DNA of 64,000 nt from NP936 sp002726085 (GCA_036012905.1 DASCQF010000038.1:65234-129233); one strand, 5' to 3'; counted from the stretch's first letter, positions 1 through 8,798 are shown. Translations and numbers: made by a program. Notes: generated from the letters alone by a model not told the origin.

Positions 1-1
1 C

Positions 2-496
2 GATACGCTGGGCGCCGGGTATCTGGCGGAGGATTGGGGGCGGCTGAATCAGGCGCTGTTCTCAGCGCTGTGGCTCGAAAAAATGGCGATTGGCATCACC
101 ATCGGACTCATCATGATGGTCGCGGCCCTCAATATAGTCGCGTCGCTGATTCTGCTCGTCATGGAGAAGAGCCGGGACATCGCGATCCTCAAGACCATGG
201 GGGCCACGAGTCGGAGCATCAGGCGAATCTTCGTCCTGCAGGGTGGCGTAATAGGGGTAGTCGGCACGCTGGTCGGCGCGGTGAGTGGACTGGTCGTCTC
301 GTATGTGGCTGACCGGTATCAGCTGATTCAGATTCCGATGGACGTCTACAACATCGCCTGGGTTCCGTTTCGGATCGAGCCGCTCGACTTCCTGCTCGTG
401 GTGACGACGGCCGTGCTCGTCTGTCTCGTGGCGACCATTTATCCGTCTCGTCAGGCGTCCCGTCTCGACCCGGCCGAGGCATTGAGATACGAATAG
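2..496 (+). CDS. lolE: Lipoprotein-releasing ABC transporter permease (LolC/LolE family), 3' part
   Basis: C-terminal ~164 residues of an FtsX-type inner-membrane permease; the start lies before the window. The frame is open from base 2 and reads a W-G-R-L-N-Q-A-L-F segment followed by ALWLEK, a hallmark just before transmembrane helix 2 of LolC/LolE. Three hydrophobic helices follow (around 80-150, 235-310 and 400-445), with the cytoplasmic loop MEKSRDIAILKTMGA between the first two, typical of the family. With the ATPase LolD encoded just downstream it should extract mature lipoproteins from the inner membrane and hand them to LolA. LolC and LolE cannot be told apart here; many non-enterobacteria have one homodimeric permease. 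The stop is directly followed by a heptad repeat array. Confidence 0.9.
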   Translation, partial: DTLGAGYLAEDWGRLNQALFSALWLEKMAIGITIGLIMMVAALNIVASLILLVMEKSRDIAILKTMGATSRSIRRIFVLQGGVIGVVGTLVGAVSGLVVSYVADRYQLIQIPMDVYNIAWVPFRIEPLDFLLVVTTAVLVCLVATIYPSRQASRLDPAEALRYE

Positions 497-697
497 GGCA
501 GAAGTCAGAAGGCGGAAGTCAGAAGGCAGAACGAAACCCGAGGCTTCGCATCATCGTTTGAGTGCTCGACTGATCGTGTCTGACTCGCGTGCCCGGCCCT
601 GGAAGTGAGAAATGCCGCGTAGCATCCTGCTCACTCCTGACTTCTACCTTCTGACTTCTGACTTCTGCGTCGAGAATTCCTAGACCGCGTTTCCCTC
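497..697. repeat. lolE-lolD gap with two opposed heptad repeat arrays
   Basis: No gene is seen here. From 497 to about 532 there are five 7-bp units of the type TCAGAAG/GCAGAAG, beginning directly at the lolE stop codon. From about 635 to 669 the complementary unit (TGACTTC) occurs about four times. The arrays face each other, so the gap could fold into a large stem of roughly 30 bp. Bases 533-560 (cgaaacccgaggcttcgcat) resemble the hairpin that follows other heptad arrays in this window. Bases 606-633 hold a small imperfect palindrome (GTGAG...CTCAC) whose TGAGAAATG recurs in the 86-bp element at 18176. The gap separates two genes expected to be co-transcribed. Confidence 0.75.
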
Positions 698-1372
698 ATG
701 CCTTTCCTCGATGTGCGTGCGCTTTACAAGACCTACACCGTGGGCGACCGGCAGCTGCCCGTGTTGCGGGGGCTCGATCTGGCCGTCGAGAAGGGCGAAA
801 TGGTTGCCATCGTCGGGGCCTCGGGAGTGGGCAAGAGCACGCTGCTGCAGCTGGTCGGCGGACTCGACCGGACCGACGGCGGCACGATCCGGATCGGCGA
901 CACCGACATGACGCAGGCGGACGACGACGCCCGGGTCACGTTCCGCAACCGGCAGGTCGGGTTCGTCTTTCAATTTCATCATCTGTTGCCGGAGTTCACG
1001 GCAGTGGAGAATGTGGCGATGCCGCTACGAATTGCCCGGGTGACCCCGCAGGTAGCTCAGCCGCGAGCCGAGGCCCTGCTCGAGGAGGTCGGGCTCGGCG
1101 AACGGGTGTCACATCATCCCGGGATGCTGTCGGGCGGCGAGCAACAACGCGTCGCGGTTGCGCGCGCCCTGGTCATGAAGCCGGCGCTGTTGCTGGCCGA
1201 TGAGCCGACCGGCGACCTCGACGAACAGACCGGTGAAGAACTACATGCTCTGGTGCGCCGGATGCACACAGCCCACGGATTGACGTCGCTCATCGCGACC
1301 CACAACATGCGGCTCGCCCGATCTTGTGACCGCCTGCTGCAGCTCGAGGACGGTCGTCTGCATCCGGGGTGA
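698..1372 (+). CDS. lolD: Lipoprotein-releasing system ATP-binding protein LolD
   Basis: 224-aa ABC ATPase of the MacB/LolD subfamily. Walker A GASGVGKST lies at residues 40-48, the signature LSGGEQQ at 144-150, Walker B LLLADEP at 164-170 followed by the D-loop (GDLDE), and the switch histidine in IATHN near 207. The Q-loop region reads FVFQFHHLLPEF, the usual LolD/FtsE form. It powers lipoprotein release by the LolC/E permease encoded directly upstream. The ATG at 698 gives the normal family N-terminus (short beta strand, then YKTY). The next gene, clpC, has its own probable promoter. Confidence 0.93.
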   Translation: MPFLDVRALYKTYTVGDRQLPVLRGLDLAVEKGEMVAIVGASGVGKSTLLQLVGGLDRTDGGTIRIGDTDMTQADDDARVTFRNRQVGFVFQFHHLLPEFTAVENVAMPLRIARVTPQVAQPRAEALLEEVGLGERVSHHPGMLSGGEQQRVAVARALVMKPALLLADEPTGDLDEQTGEELHALVRRMHTAHGLTSLIATHNMRLARSCDRLLQLEDGRLHPG

Positions 1373-1460
1373 TGGCAGAGGCTGCGCAAGATTCCCGTAA
1401 ACTATTGCGGTGTCAAGCACTTTCGGGACAGGTCCGGTCCTCTTGCCGGGAGCTTTGCCA

Positions 1461-1466
1461 TATAAT
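1461..1466 (+). promoter_or_regulatory. Candidate -10 box for clpC
   Basis: A perfect TATAAT lies 42 bases before the chosen clpC start. No convincing -35 hexamer is found 16-18 bases upstream, so the call rests on the -10 match alone. Its position inside the longer GTG-initiated reading frame (from 1410) argues that this extension is 5' leader, not protein. Confidence 0.4.
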
Positions 1467-1508
1467 GCGGACAAGGCCACCTGGACGGCCGTGACCGCGG
1501 GGACACCG

Positions 1509-3953
1509 ATGTTCGAGCGTTACACAGAGCGGGCCCGTCGGGTGCTGTTCTTCGCCCGCTACGAGGCGAGTCAGCTCGGGAGCATCTCTATCGAGACCGA
1601 GCACCTGCTGCTTGGGCTGATACGGGAAGGCAAGGGGCTGACGAGCCGCATCTTTGCACGCTCGCACCTCTCGCTCGAGGGGATCCGCAAGGAGATCGAA
1701 GGGCGCACCGTTTTTCGGGAGAAAGTGTCGACGTCGGTGGAGATCCCGTTCAGCACCGAGACCAAACGCGTCCTGCAGTTCGCCGCCGAGGAGGCGGACC
1801 GGCTGCTGCACAACTACGTGGGGACCGAGCATCTGCTGCTCGGCATCCTTCGCGAGGAGCGCAGCGCGGCGGCGTCGCTCCTGTTCGAGAAAGGGATGCG
1901 TCTGAACACGGTTCGCGAAGATATCGTCCAGTTGCTGAACGAGAAGACGACACTCACGCGAGTGAAGGAAACCCCCCTGCTGGCGGAATTCAGTCGCGAT
2001 CTGACCGAGAGCGCGATGAAGAACCTGCTCGACCCGCTGGTCGGTCGGACGAGTGAGCTCGAACGGGTGCAGCAAGTGCTCTGTCGCCGCACGAAGAACA
2101 ATGCGGTGCTGATCGGCGAGCCTGGCGTCGGCAAGACCGCCATCGTCGAGGGGCTCGCCCAACGCATTGTGTGTGGGGATGTGCCGCACTTTCTCGCCGA
2201 CAAGCGGATTCTGGCGCTCGACATTTCGCTCATCGTCGCCGGCACCAAGTATCGCGGGCAGTTCGAGGAGCGGCTCAAGGCGATCATGAAGGAGGTGACG
2301 GAGAACCCGAACTTCATCATCTTCATCGATGAGTTGCACACGCTCGTGGGCGCCGGGTCCGCTGAGGGGTCCCTCGATGCGGCGAACATCTTGAAGCCGG
2401 CGCTGTCGCGAGGCGAGATTCGCTGTATCGGGGCGACCACCCCGGCCGAGTATCGGAAGTACATCGAGAAGGACCGGTCGCTCGAGCGCCGGTTTCAGTC
2501 CGTCAACGTTGCGCCCCCTGACGAGAGTGAGGCGCTGGAGGTGCTGCTCGGGGTGAAGGACCGCTATCAGAGTTTCCACCACGTCGAATACACGACGGAG
2601 GCGCTCGAGGCGGCGGTCTATCAATCCAGTCGCTACATCACCGAGCGGTTTTTGCCAGACAAGGCGATCGACTTGATCGACGAAGCGGGCTCTCGGGCCA
2701 AGCTGCGAGAGGCGGGTTTGAGCGAGGAATTCGGTGACATCAACCGCAACATTCGAGTGGCCGTCGAGCAGATGGAGAGCGCCGCGGCGCAGAAGGACTT
2801 CGAGAAGGCACAGTTCTTCAAGGAGCAGGAGGTCATCTCGCGCGAGAAGCTCCAGTGTGTGCGTGAGAAGTTCGACGTCAAGGCCGGGTCGCGTCCCATC
2901 GAAGTCGGCAAACAGGACATCGACCAAGTGGTGTCCACCTGGACCGGCGTGCCGTTGACCTCGATCAACCAGGACGAAAGCGACAAGCTGCTCCGAATGG
3001 AGGCCGAGCTCCACCGGCGGGTGATCAGCCAGGATCCCGCGATCTCGGCGCTGGCGCGCGCCATCCGGCGGTCTCGCGCTGGGCTCAAATCGCCGGCCCG
3101 GCCCGTGGGTAGTTTCGTGTTTCTCGGCCCGACCGGAGTCGGGAAGACCGAGCTGGCGCGCGCCCTGGCGAACTTCCTGTTCGGTAGCGATGGTGCGCTG
3201 ATCCGGTTCGACATGTCCGAGTATATGGAGAAGCACTCGGTGTCGAAGCTGATCGGGTCGCCACCCGGCTACGTGGGTCATGAGGAAGGCGGCCAGCTGA
3301 CCGAAAAGGTCAAGCGCAACCCGTACTCCGTCGTGTTGCTCGACGAGATCGAGAAGGCGCATCCCGACCTCTTCAATATCCTCCTGCAGGTGTTCGAAGA
3401 CGGCCAGCTGACCGACGGGCTCGGAAATCGCGTCAATTTCAAGAACGCGATCATCATCATGACCTCGAACATCGGGGCCCGCTTCATTCAGAAGAAGGCC
3501 TCGTTCGGGTTCCAGCCGTCGGACATCAAGGAGGTCCAGCGCAGCGTGGCCGACATGGTCCTGGGCGAGGTCAAACGGACGTTCAATCCCGAGTTCGTGA
3601 ATCGGGTCGATGAGATCATCGTGTTCGAGGCGCTCGTCGATGACGACCTGCGACGGATCACCGCGATGCTCGTCGACCAGTTGAACGCGCATCTCGTCGA
3701 CCGAAAGCTCCATATCACCTTGACCGAGGACGTGATCGACTGGGTCATCGACCTGACGTGTAAAGACCGCTCCTATGGGGCGCGGCCCTTGCGCCGGGCG
3801 ATTCAGCGGTACGTCGAAGACCCGCTCTCCGAAGAGCTGATTCGAGGGCGCCTACAGGGTGGCGCGATCGAGGTGTATCTCGACGGGGGTGAGCTGACCT
3901 ATCGGGATGCCGAACGAACCTATACCGGCCGTCGGCTGGCGGCGAGCGTCTAA
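1509..3953 (+). CDS. clpC: ATP-dependent Clp protease ATPase subunit ClpC
   Basis: 814-aa class I Clp/Hsp100 AAA+ unfoldase that feeds substrates to ClpP. An N-terminal double Clp-N domain (residues 1-145, MFERYTERARRVLFFAR) is followed by AAA-1 with Walker A GEPGVGKTA at about 203-211 and IIFIDELHTL. A short middle domain carries a UVR-like helix pair (VEQMESAAAQKDFEKAQFFK). AAA-2 has GPTGVGKTE at about 540-548, the pore loop GYVGHEEGG and VVLLDEIEKAH. A short middle domain distinguishes ClpC/ClpA from ClpB. A GTG at 1410 would add 33 residues, but these have no family match and span the TATAAT box, so ATG 1509 is preferred. No ctsR or mcsAB lies nearby, unlike Firmicutes clpC operons. Confidence 0.95.
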   Translation: MFERYTERARRVLFFARYEASQLGSISIETEHLLLGLIREGKGLTSRIFARSHLSLEGIRKEIEGRTVFREKVSTSVEIPFSTETKRVLQFAAEEADRLLHNYVGTEHLLLGILREERSAAASLLFEKGMRLNTVREDIVQLLNEKTTLTRVKETPLLAEFSRDLTESAMKNLLDPLVGRTSELERVQQVLCRRTKNNAVLIGEPGVGKTAIVEGLAQRIVCGDVPHFLADKRILALDISLIVAGTKYRGQFEERLKAIMKEVTENPNFIIFIDELHTLVGAGSAEGSLDAANILKPALSRGEIRCIGATTPAEYRKYIEKDRSLERRFQSVNVAPPDESEALEVLLGVKDRYQSFHHVEYTTEALEAAVYQSSRYITERFLPDKAIDLIDEAGSRAKLREAGLSEEFGDINRNIRVAVEQMESAAAQKDFEKAQFFKEQEVISREKLQCVREKFDVKAGSRPIEVGKQDIDQVVSTWTGVPLTSINQDESDKLLRMEAELHRRVISQDPAISALARAIRRSRAGLKSPARPVGSFVFLGPTGVGKTELARALANFLFGSDGALIRFDMSEYMEKHSVSKLIGSPPGYVGHEEGGQLTEKVKRNPYSVVLLDEIEKAHPDLFNILLQVFEDGQLTDGLGNRVNFKNAIIIMTSNIGARFIQKKASFGFQPSDIKEVQRSVADMVLGEVKRTFNPEFVNRVDEIIVFEALVDDDLRRITAMLVDQLNAHLVDRKLHITLTEDVIDWVIDLTCKDRSYGARPLRRAIQRYVEDPLSEELIRGRLQGGAIEVYLDGGELTYRDAERTYTGRRLAASV

Positions 3954-4018
3954 TATCGAAAGAGTGTGTGTGTCAGGCGTGCATGTGGGTTGGATCACAT
4001 GCGCAGGCAGGAAGATCT

Positions 4019-6601
4019 ATGCGAACTGTACTGAATCGAGCACGGGTGTTGGCGGTCGTGGGGGTCGCCCTGGTGTGCGCCGGGACGGTTCCCGTTTCCG
4101 CCGGCGCCGGCACCGGCACCGGTGAGGCGGAGCCGCTGGTCATCGGCGGGCAAGCGCCGGCGCCGGCGCAGGCGCCCCTGCCGCCGCCTGACTCCCCTCC
4201 CTTGTTGAACCTCGTGTATCTGGAGTTTCCGAATCAGGGCAACGTGGCGGGTATCGAGTTGCAGACCTATCTCTATTACATGGAGATCGACGACAACGCC
4301 ACCTTGCCGTCGCAGGGGGTCTGGACGCCGTTCGACGAGGACCTGGAGCGAGTAATGCTCGAGGACTTCCAACGTTTGTGGGACACCGGTTTCCTCAACG
4401 ACCTCACGATCGAGATCGTCGACGCTCCGTTCGCGAACGGTGTCGAGGGCAAGGATGTGCACTTCCTGCTGGACGAGCGCGAGCGCGTGCGGACCGTGAC
4501 CTGGGAGGGGTCCGACGAATTCGACGTTTCCAATATCGAAGAGGCGATGGAGCTGTCCGGCATCGAGCTGCGTCTCGAATCCCAGATCAGCCCGAACCTC
4601 ATTCGACGGACCGAGGGCATGCTCCGGCAGATGTTCGACGAGAAGGGCTTTCAGTTCGCCGAAATCAGTCACACGATTACGCCCGTGCCCGGCGGTCCAA
4701 AGCTGGTTCAGCTCGCGTTCCAGATGGACGAAGGGCCCAAGGTGCAAATCGACGACATCGAGTTTGTCGGCAACGAGCACATGAGCGATCGATCGCTCAA
4801 ACGGCAGATGAAAGACACGAAGGAGCGCTGGTGGCTCTCCTTCATCACGGGCCGTGGGACCTACAAGCCGTTCTCCTACGAGCAGGATGCCGAATTCGTG
4901 GTGGCCCATTACCTGGACAATGGCTACATCGACGCCACGGTGGGGCAGCCGGAGTTGGAATACCTGGACGTGTCGGAAGATGGCAAGTCGCGCCCCGTGC
5001 GCATTCGGATTCCCGTGACCGAGGGGGAACGGTATCGCGTCGGCACGGTGGACTTCGACGGCCAGGAGGTGGTGCGGCGCGAGGGGCTCGAGCAGATCTT
5101 TTCCGACCTGAAACCCGGGGAGTACTACTCGAACAGGACGGTGGTCGAGGCGTTGGGAGTCGCCCGGGAGGCCTATGGCGTCAACGGCTATTGGCAGATG
5201 ACGGCGTACCCCGACCCCGTGCCGCGCACCGAGCCCCAACCCGAAGGGCGGCCGACGCATATCGACGGGGACCCGGTCGTGGACGTCACGATCCGATTCG
5301 AGGAAGGGGAGCAGTTTGTCGTCAACCGCATCACCTTCATCGGCAACGACACGACGCACGACGAGGTGATTCGCCGGGAGATCAACCTGGTCGAGCGTGG
5401 CGTGTTCAATACCGAAGCGCTCAGGTACAGCGTGCGCCGGCTCAACCAGCTCGGGTACTTCGAGCCGCTCGATGAGAACACCGCGATCCAGGTCGACCCG
5501 CGGCCGGGTGTCGAGAACGAGGTCGATCTGACACTCAACCTCGAAGAGGCGAATCTGAACCAGCTGTCGTTCGGCGCCGGTGCGTCGCAGTTCGACGGGT
5601 TCTTCTTGCAGCTGTCGTTCCAGACCACCAACTTCCTGGGGCGTGGCGAGTCGTTGACCCTGTCGCTCCAGAACGGCGAACGGATCAAGAACTACAACAT
5701 CGGGTTCACCGAGCCGTTCCTGTTCGGCAAGCCGATTACGGGCGGGATCAATCTGTTTCGGCGCGACATCCGTTTCATCAACCAGTTCACCCAGAGCTCG
5801 ATCGGGGTGTCGACGTCGTTGGGGTTCCGCGTGGGACAGTGGTCGCAGATGTTCATGGCCTATTCCTACGAAGAGACGCTGGTCAAGGAGCTCAATCCGC
5901 TTTTCCAGGACCCGAATTTTCTGCGCTTCAATCCCTTTCTCCAGGATGCCCTGGCGTTGGGGAGTGGCGGCCAGCGAACCGTCAGTAAGGTCACGCCGAC
6001 CTTCCTGCTCAACACCGTTGACCACCCCATTTTTCCGATGAGCGGGAAGAAGTACACGGTCGGAATCGAGCTGGCGGGACTGGGCGGCAACACCAGGTTC
6101 TACAAGCCGATCGCCGAGGGCATCTGGTTCCTGCAGCACGCCCCGAGGCTGTCGCTCGGCCTCCGCGCCCGCGGCGAGTTTATCTCGCCATATGGCTCCT
6201 CGGCGTCGCTGCCGATCTTCTCGTTGCTCACCATGGGCGGCGACTTCAGTCTGCGCGGGTTCGATATTCGGAGTATCGGGCCGAGCGATCCGGCCACCGG
6301 CTTGGTCATCGGAGGAAACAAGAGCCTCCTGTTCAACGCCGAGTACTTGATCAAAATCGCCGACCCGGTTCGTCTGCTCTTCTTCTACGACGCAGGACAG
6401 GTGGCGGACTTCGGTCAGGGGTTCGCGACCGATCTGTTCCGGACGTCGACCGGCATCGAGTTTCGGTTCTTCATGCCGGTCATCAACGTGCCGGTCCGGC
6501 TGATCTACGCCTGGAACCCGCAGCGGGAAGGGATTCTCAACGATCGGTTCCAGCTGCAGGAGCCGACGGTGTTCAAATTCGCCATGGGGGCTTCGTTCTA
6601 G
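4019..6601 (+). CDS. bamA: Outer membrane protein assembly factor BamA
   Basis: 860-aa Omp85 protein that inserts beta-barrel proteins in the outer membrane. A signal peptide (MRTVLNRARVLAVVGVALVC...) is followed by a Pro/Ala-rich stretch, about five POTRA repeats (residues ~60-500; for example VQIDDIEFVGN and FVVNRITFIGND) and the barrel. The L6 motif LRGF is at about 745-748, and the last residue is Phe as expected for a Bam substrate signal. ATG 4019 is chosen because AGGAAG precedes it by 4 bases and the signal peptide starts there; ATG-less extension to 3968 is possible but unlikely. Its stop codon lies inside a CTAGCGACGC repeat end. ompH/skp follows, as in many Gram-negative genomes. 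Confidence 0.95.
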   Translation: MRTVLNRARVLAVVGVALVCAGTVPVSAGAGTGTGEAEPLVIGGQAPAPAQAPLPPPDSPPLLNLVYLEFPNQGNVAGIELQTYLYYMEIDDNATLPSQGVWTPFDEDLERVMLEDFQRLWDTGFLNDLTIEIVDAPFANGVEGKDVHFLLDERERVRTVTWEGSDEFDVSNIEEAMELSGIELRLESQISPNLIRRTEGMLRQMFDEKGFQFAEISHTITPVPGGPKLVQLAFQMDEGPKVQIDDIEFVGNEHMSDRSLKRQMKDTKERWWLSFITGRGTYKPFSYEQDAEFVVAHYLDNGYIDATVGQPELEYLDVSEDGKSRPVRIRIPVTEGERYRVGTVDFDGQEVVRREGLEQIFSDLKPGEYYSNRTVVEALGVAREAYGVNGYWQMTAYPDPVPRTEPQPEGRPTHIDGDPVVDVTIRFEEGEQFVVNRITFIGNDTTHDEVIRREINLVERGVFNTEALRYSVRRLNQLGYFEPLDENTAIQVDPRPGVENEVDLTLNLEEANLNQLSFGAGASQFDGFFLQLSFQTTNFLGRGESLTLSLQNGERIKNYNIGFTEPFLFGKPITGGINLFRRDIRFINQFTQSSIGVSTSLGFRVGQWSQMFMAYSYEETLVKELNPLFQDPNFLRFNPFLQDALALGSGGQRTVSKVTPTFLLNTVDHPIFPMSGKKYTVGIELAGLGGNTRFYKPIAEGIWFLQHAPRLSLGLRARGEFISPYGSSASLPIFSLLTMGGDFSLRGFDIRSIGPSDPATGLVIGGNKSLLFNAEYLIKIADPVRLLFFYDAGQVADFGQGFATDLFRTSTGIEFRFFMPVINVPVRLIYAWNPQREGILNDRFQLQEPTVFKFAMGASF

Positions 6602-6720
6602 CGACGCTGCGCCGCAGGCCGTCCTGAGGATGTTCGGCGCGGGCTGCCAGAGGCCTGCATGCCGCCCCTCGCGCGAGGCTCGGCGAAGCTGATAAGCTAT
6701 CGCGAGGTGTGAGGGATGCC
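6598..6720 (-). repeat. Fragment of the 86-bp palindromic element after bamA
   Basis: Read on the minus strand, the segment ends in GGCGCAGCGTCGCTAG, matching the right end of the full element at 18176-18261. A CCTCGCGCGAGG hairpin around 6672-6684 takes the place of the CCCCGC-GTA-GCGGGG hairpin of the full copies. The bamA stop codon (6599-6601) is the CTAG end of the repeat. Confidence 0.55.
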
Positions 6721-6795
6721 CTGACGTCGGGGACTCCCTCGGCCGATAGAATGTAGAGATACGACGAGAATTGATTCAAACCAAGGATTGATCAG

Positions 6796-7452
6796 ATGAA
6801 ATTGTTGAGTGTGGTCGCGGCGATGATGGTCGCGCTGGTGGCCCTGACTGCGCCGGCGCGCGTGGCAGCGGAGCCTCAGGCTCCGGCCCAGACCCCGGCT
6901 CCAGCCCAGGTCCCGGCTCCCGCCCAGGCGCCGCCACCCACGGCACAACCGCCCCAGACGGCGCCCGCCCCGGCGCGGCTGCCGTTCCCGTCTGGCGCCC
7001 AACAGGCCTACATCGACCTGCAGCGGGTGGCCAACGAGTCGAGCGAAGGCCAGGCGGCCAACCAGCAAGTGCAGGCGTTGAGCGAGGAGAGGATCAGGGC
7101 GATCGAGACCCGCAGTGTTGAGCTACGGGGGAGCCAGCAAAAGCTGCAGCAGAATGCCAACGTGATGAGCGCCGAGGCCCAGCTGCAGCTGCAGCGCGAT
7201 ATCGATCGGTTGAACATCGAGGTCCAGCGGCTGACACAGGATGCCGAGGCCGAGGTGGCCGAGTTGCAGCAGACACTGCAGATCGAGTTCCAGCAGAAGC
7301 TCGTGCCGGCGATCGACCGCGTTGCGGCGAGCCGGGGGCTGCAGTTCATCTTCAGCGTTGGCGATGGCGGTCTCATCTGGGCGAACCCGGCGCTCGATAT
7401 TACCACGGACGTTGTCGAGGAGCTCAACAAGGCCGCCCAGCCGACACCATAA
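6796..7452 (+). CDS. skp: OmpH/Skp-family periplasmic chaperone
   Basis: 218-aa secreted protein. A signal peptide (MKLLSVVAAMMVALVALTAPARVAA) is followed by an unusually long Pro/Ala/Gln linker (residues 27-72), then YIDLQRVANESSEGQAANQQ, the typical start of the OmpH fold (AYVDLQKVLNES...GK). A long helical, Gln/Glu-rich arm (90-170) ends in a conserved beta/helix cap (GLQFIFSVGDGGLIWANPALDIT). Skp trimers hold unfolded outer membrane proteins between Sec and BamA, whose gene lies just upstream. AAGGA stands 8 bases before the ATG. The usual next gene, lpxD, is absent; a FabZ-LpxA fusion follows instead. Confidence 0.88.
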   Translation: MKLLSVVAAMMVALVALTAPARVAAEPQAPAQTPAPAQVPAPAQAPPPTAQPPQTAPAPARLPFPSGAQQAYIDLQRVANESSEGQAANQQVQALSEERIRAIETRSVELRGSQQKLQQNANVMSAEAQLQLQRDIDRLNIEVQRLTQDAEAEVAELQQTLQIEFQQKLVPAIDRVAASRGLQFIFSVGDGGLIWANPALDITTDVVEELNKAAQPTP

Positions 7453-7480
7453 GCAGAGGCCTCCGCCGACGAGCCCCCCC

Positions 7481-7524
7481 GCGTAATGATCCCGCGATGG
7501 TGTGAGGCGGAGTTTCGCTAAACC
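7481..7524 (+). repeat. Right-half copy of the 86-bp palindromic element
   Basis: The segment gtgaggcggagtttcgctaa matches the right end of the element family (consensus TTGAGGCGGAGCGTCGCTAG). It fills the gap between skp and the fabZ-lpxA fusion and carries the GGCGGAG that may act as the ribosome site of the fusion gene. Confidence 0.6.
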
Positions 7525-7525
7525 T

Positions 7526-8785
7526 GTGTTCCTCGAAATCCCCAGACTGCTCGATCGGCTCTGCTATCGCTTTCCCTCCCTGCTCATTGACAGCGTGATC
7601 GAGCACGAGCCGGGTACCCGGCTCGTCGCCGTCAAGAACGTCACCGGCAACGAAGAGGTCCTCCAGGGGCATTTTCCAGGCACCCCGGTGATTCCCGGGG
7701 TGCTGATGATCGAGGCGCTGGTGCAGGCGGCCAGCGTGCTGTTGCTCGATGAAGCTGAGCACGTCCAGCCGTCAGCCATGCGCACCGTGCTCCGCGGCGT
7801 CAATAATGCGCGGTTTCGACGTCTCGTGGTGCCTGGAGACCAGATACGTCTCGAGGTCACGATACGCCGGCGCCGCCGACGAGTCGCGGTGGCGGCGGCT
7901 GTGGCGCGGGTCGGCGACCATGTAGTCGCCGAGGCCGAGCTCCTGATCGGTCTAGCGCTCGATGAGGCCCTGATCGATCCGACTGCGAACGTGGCGCCGG
8001 GCGCCGAGATCGGCGCCGGCACGGTCATCGGACCCAACGTGGTGGTCGGCCCGTACGTGCGAATCGGTCGCGCCTGCAACATCGGCGCCTCGGCGGTCAT
8101 CGACGGCTGGACCGAGATCGGCGACGAGACCCAAGTGTTTCCGTTCGCATCGATCGGGCTCATTCCGCAGGATCAAAAGTTCAAGGGGGAGCGGACCAGC
8201 CTCGTCATCGGCCGACGCAACATCTTCCGGGAGTTCGTGACGATCCACCGGGGCACCGAGGGGGGCGGTGGGGTCACCCGCATCGGTGACGACAACCTGT
8301 TCATGGCCTATGTCCATGTGGCGCACGATTGCGAGGTGGGGCACAGGACCATCTTCGGCAACGCCGCGACGCTGAGCGGCCACGTGTCGGTTGAAGACCA
8401 GGCGAACATCGGCGCGTTTTCGGGTGTACATCAGTTTTGTCGCGTCGGTCGCCAGGCGTTCATCGGCGGCTATTCCGTGGTAACGCTCGACGCGTTGCCG
8501 TTTGTGCGGAGTGTGGGCAACCGCGCTCGGGTCTACGACCTCAATGTCGTTGGGCTGGAGCGGCAGGGGATGCCGGAAGGGACCGTCGCGGAGCTCAAGC
8601 GGGCATTCCGGTATTTGTTGCAGTCCAAGCTGAACACCACGCAGGCGCTACACCAGATCGAGCAGGACGACACCCTGCAGTGTGCCGAAGTCGTGTATCT
8701 GGTGGAGTTCATCCGGACATCTCGACGGGGTGTTAACCTCCGCCGTCCACCCAAGCGGCTCGAGGCAATGGTTGCCGACGAGTGA
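7526..8785 (+). CDS. Fused (3R)-hydroxyacyl-ACP dehydratase FabZ / UDP-GlcNAc acyltransferase LpxA
   Basis: One uninterrupted 419-aa frame holds two enzymes. Residues 1-145 are FabZ: EIPRLLDRL then YRFPSLLID, and GHFPG...IEAL with the catalytic pair His49/Glu63 at the standard 14-residue spacing. From about 149 (LIDPTANVAPGAEIG) runs LpxA: hexapeptide repeats, HVAHD with His264 and catalytic His267, SGHVSV, VHQFC, and a C-terminal helical domain from about 330. The Gly-Gly after HQFC matches the long-chain (C14-type) acyl ruler of E. coli LpxA. FabZ removes water in fatty acid elongation; LpxA commits 3-hydroxyacyl-ACP to lipid A, so both use the same substrate pool. GTG 7526 gives the normal FabZ N-terminus; GTG 7502 would add MRRSFAKP, which is translated repeat. 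The linker is only a few residues. Confidence 0.93.
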   Translation: MFLEIPRLLDRLCYRFPSLLIDSVIEHEPGTRLVAVKNVTGNEEVLQGHFPGTPVIPGVLMIEALVQAASVLLLDEAEHVQPSAMRTVLRGVNNARFRRLVVPGDQIRLEVTIRRRRRRVAVAAAVARVGDHVVAEAELLIGLALDEALIDPTANVAPGAEIGAGTVIGPNVVVGPYVRIGRACNIGASAVIDGWTEIGDETQVFPFASIGLIPQDQKFKGERTSLVIGRRNIFREFVTIHRGTEGGGGVTRIGDDNLFMAYVHVAHDCEVGHRTIFGNAATLSGHVSVEDQANIGAFSGVHQFCRVGRQAFIGGYSVVTLDALPFVRSVGNRARVYDLNVVGLERQGMPEGTVAELKRAFRYLLQSKLNTTQALHQIEQDDTLQCAEVVYLVEFIRTSRRGVNLRRPPKRLEAMVADE

Positions 8786-8798
8786 CGGACATGCTGAA

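Noticed and set aside
1443..1466. TTGCCG as -35 for the clpC TATAAT
   Set aside because: The spacer is 12 bases, too short for a sigma-70 promoter.
1410..1508. N-terminal extension of ClpC from GTG 1410
   Set aside because: The 33 residues match nothing in the family, and a TATAAT box lies within them.
1413..3713. Long open frame antisense to clpC (766 codons)
   Set aside because: Low-complexity Arg/Leu/Asp-rich translation without family features; it is the usual mirror of a high-GC gene. ClpC on the other strand is certain.
3995..6139. 714-codon antisense frame over bamA
   Set aside because: A shadow of bamA with no recognisable motif or start context.
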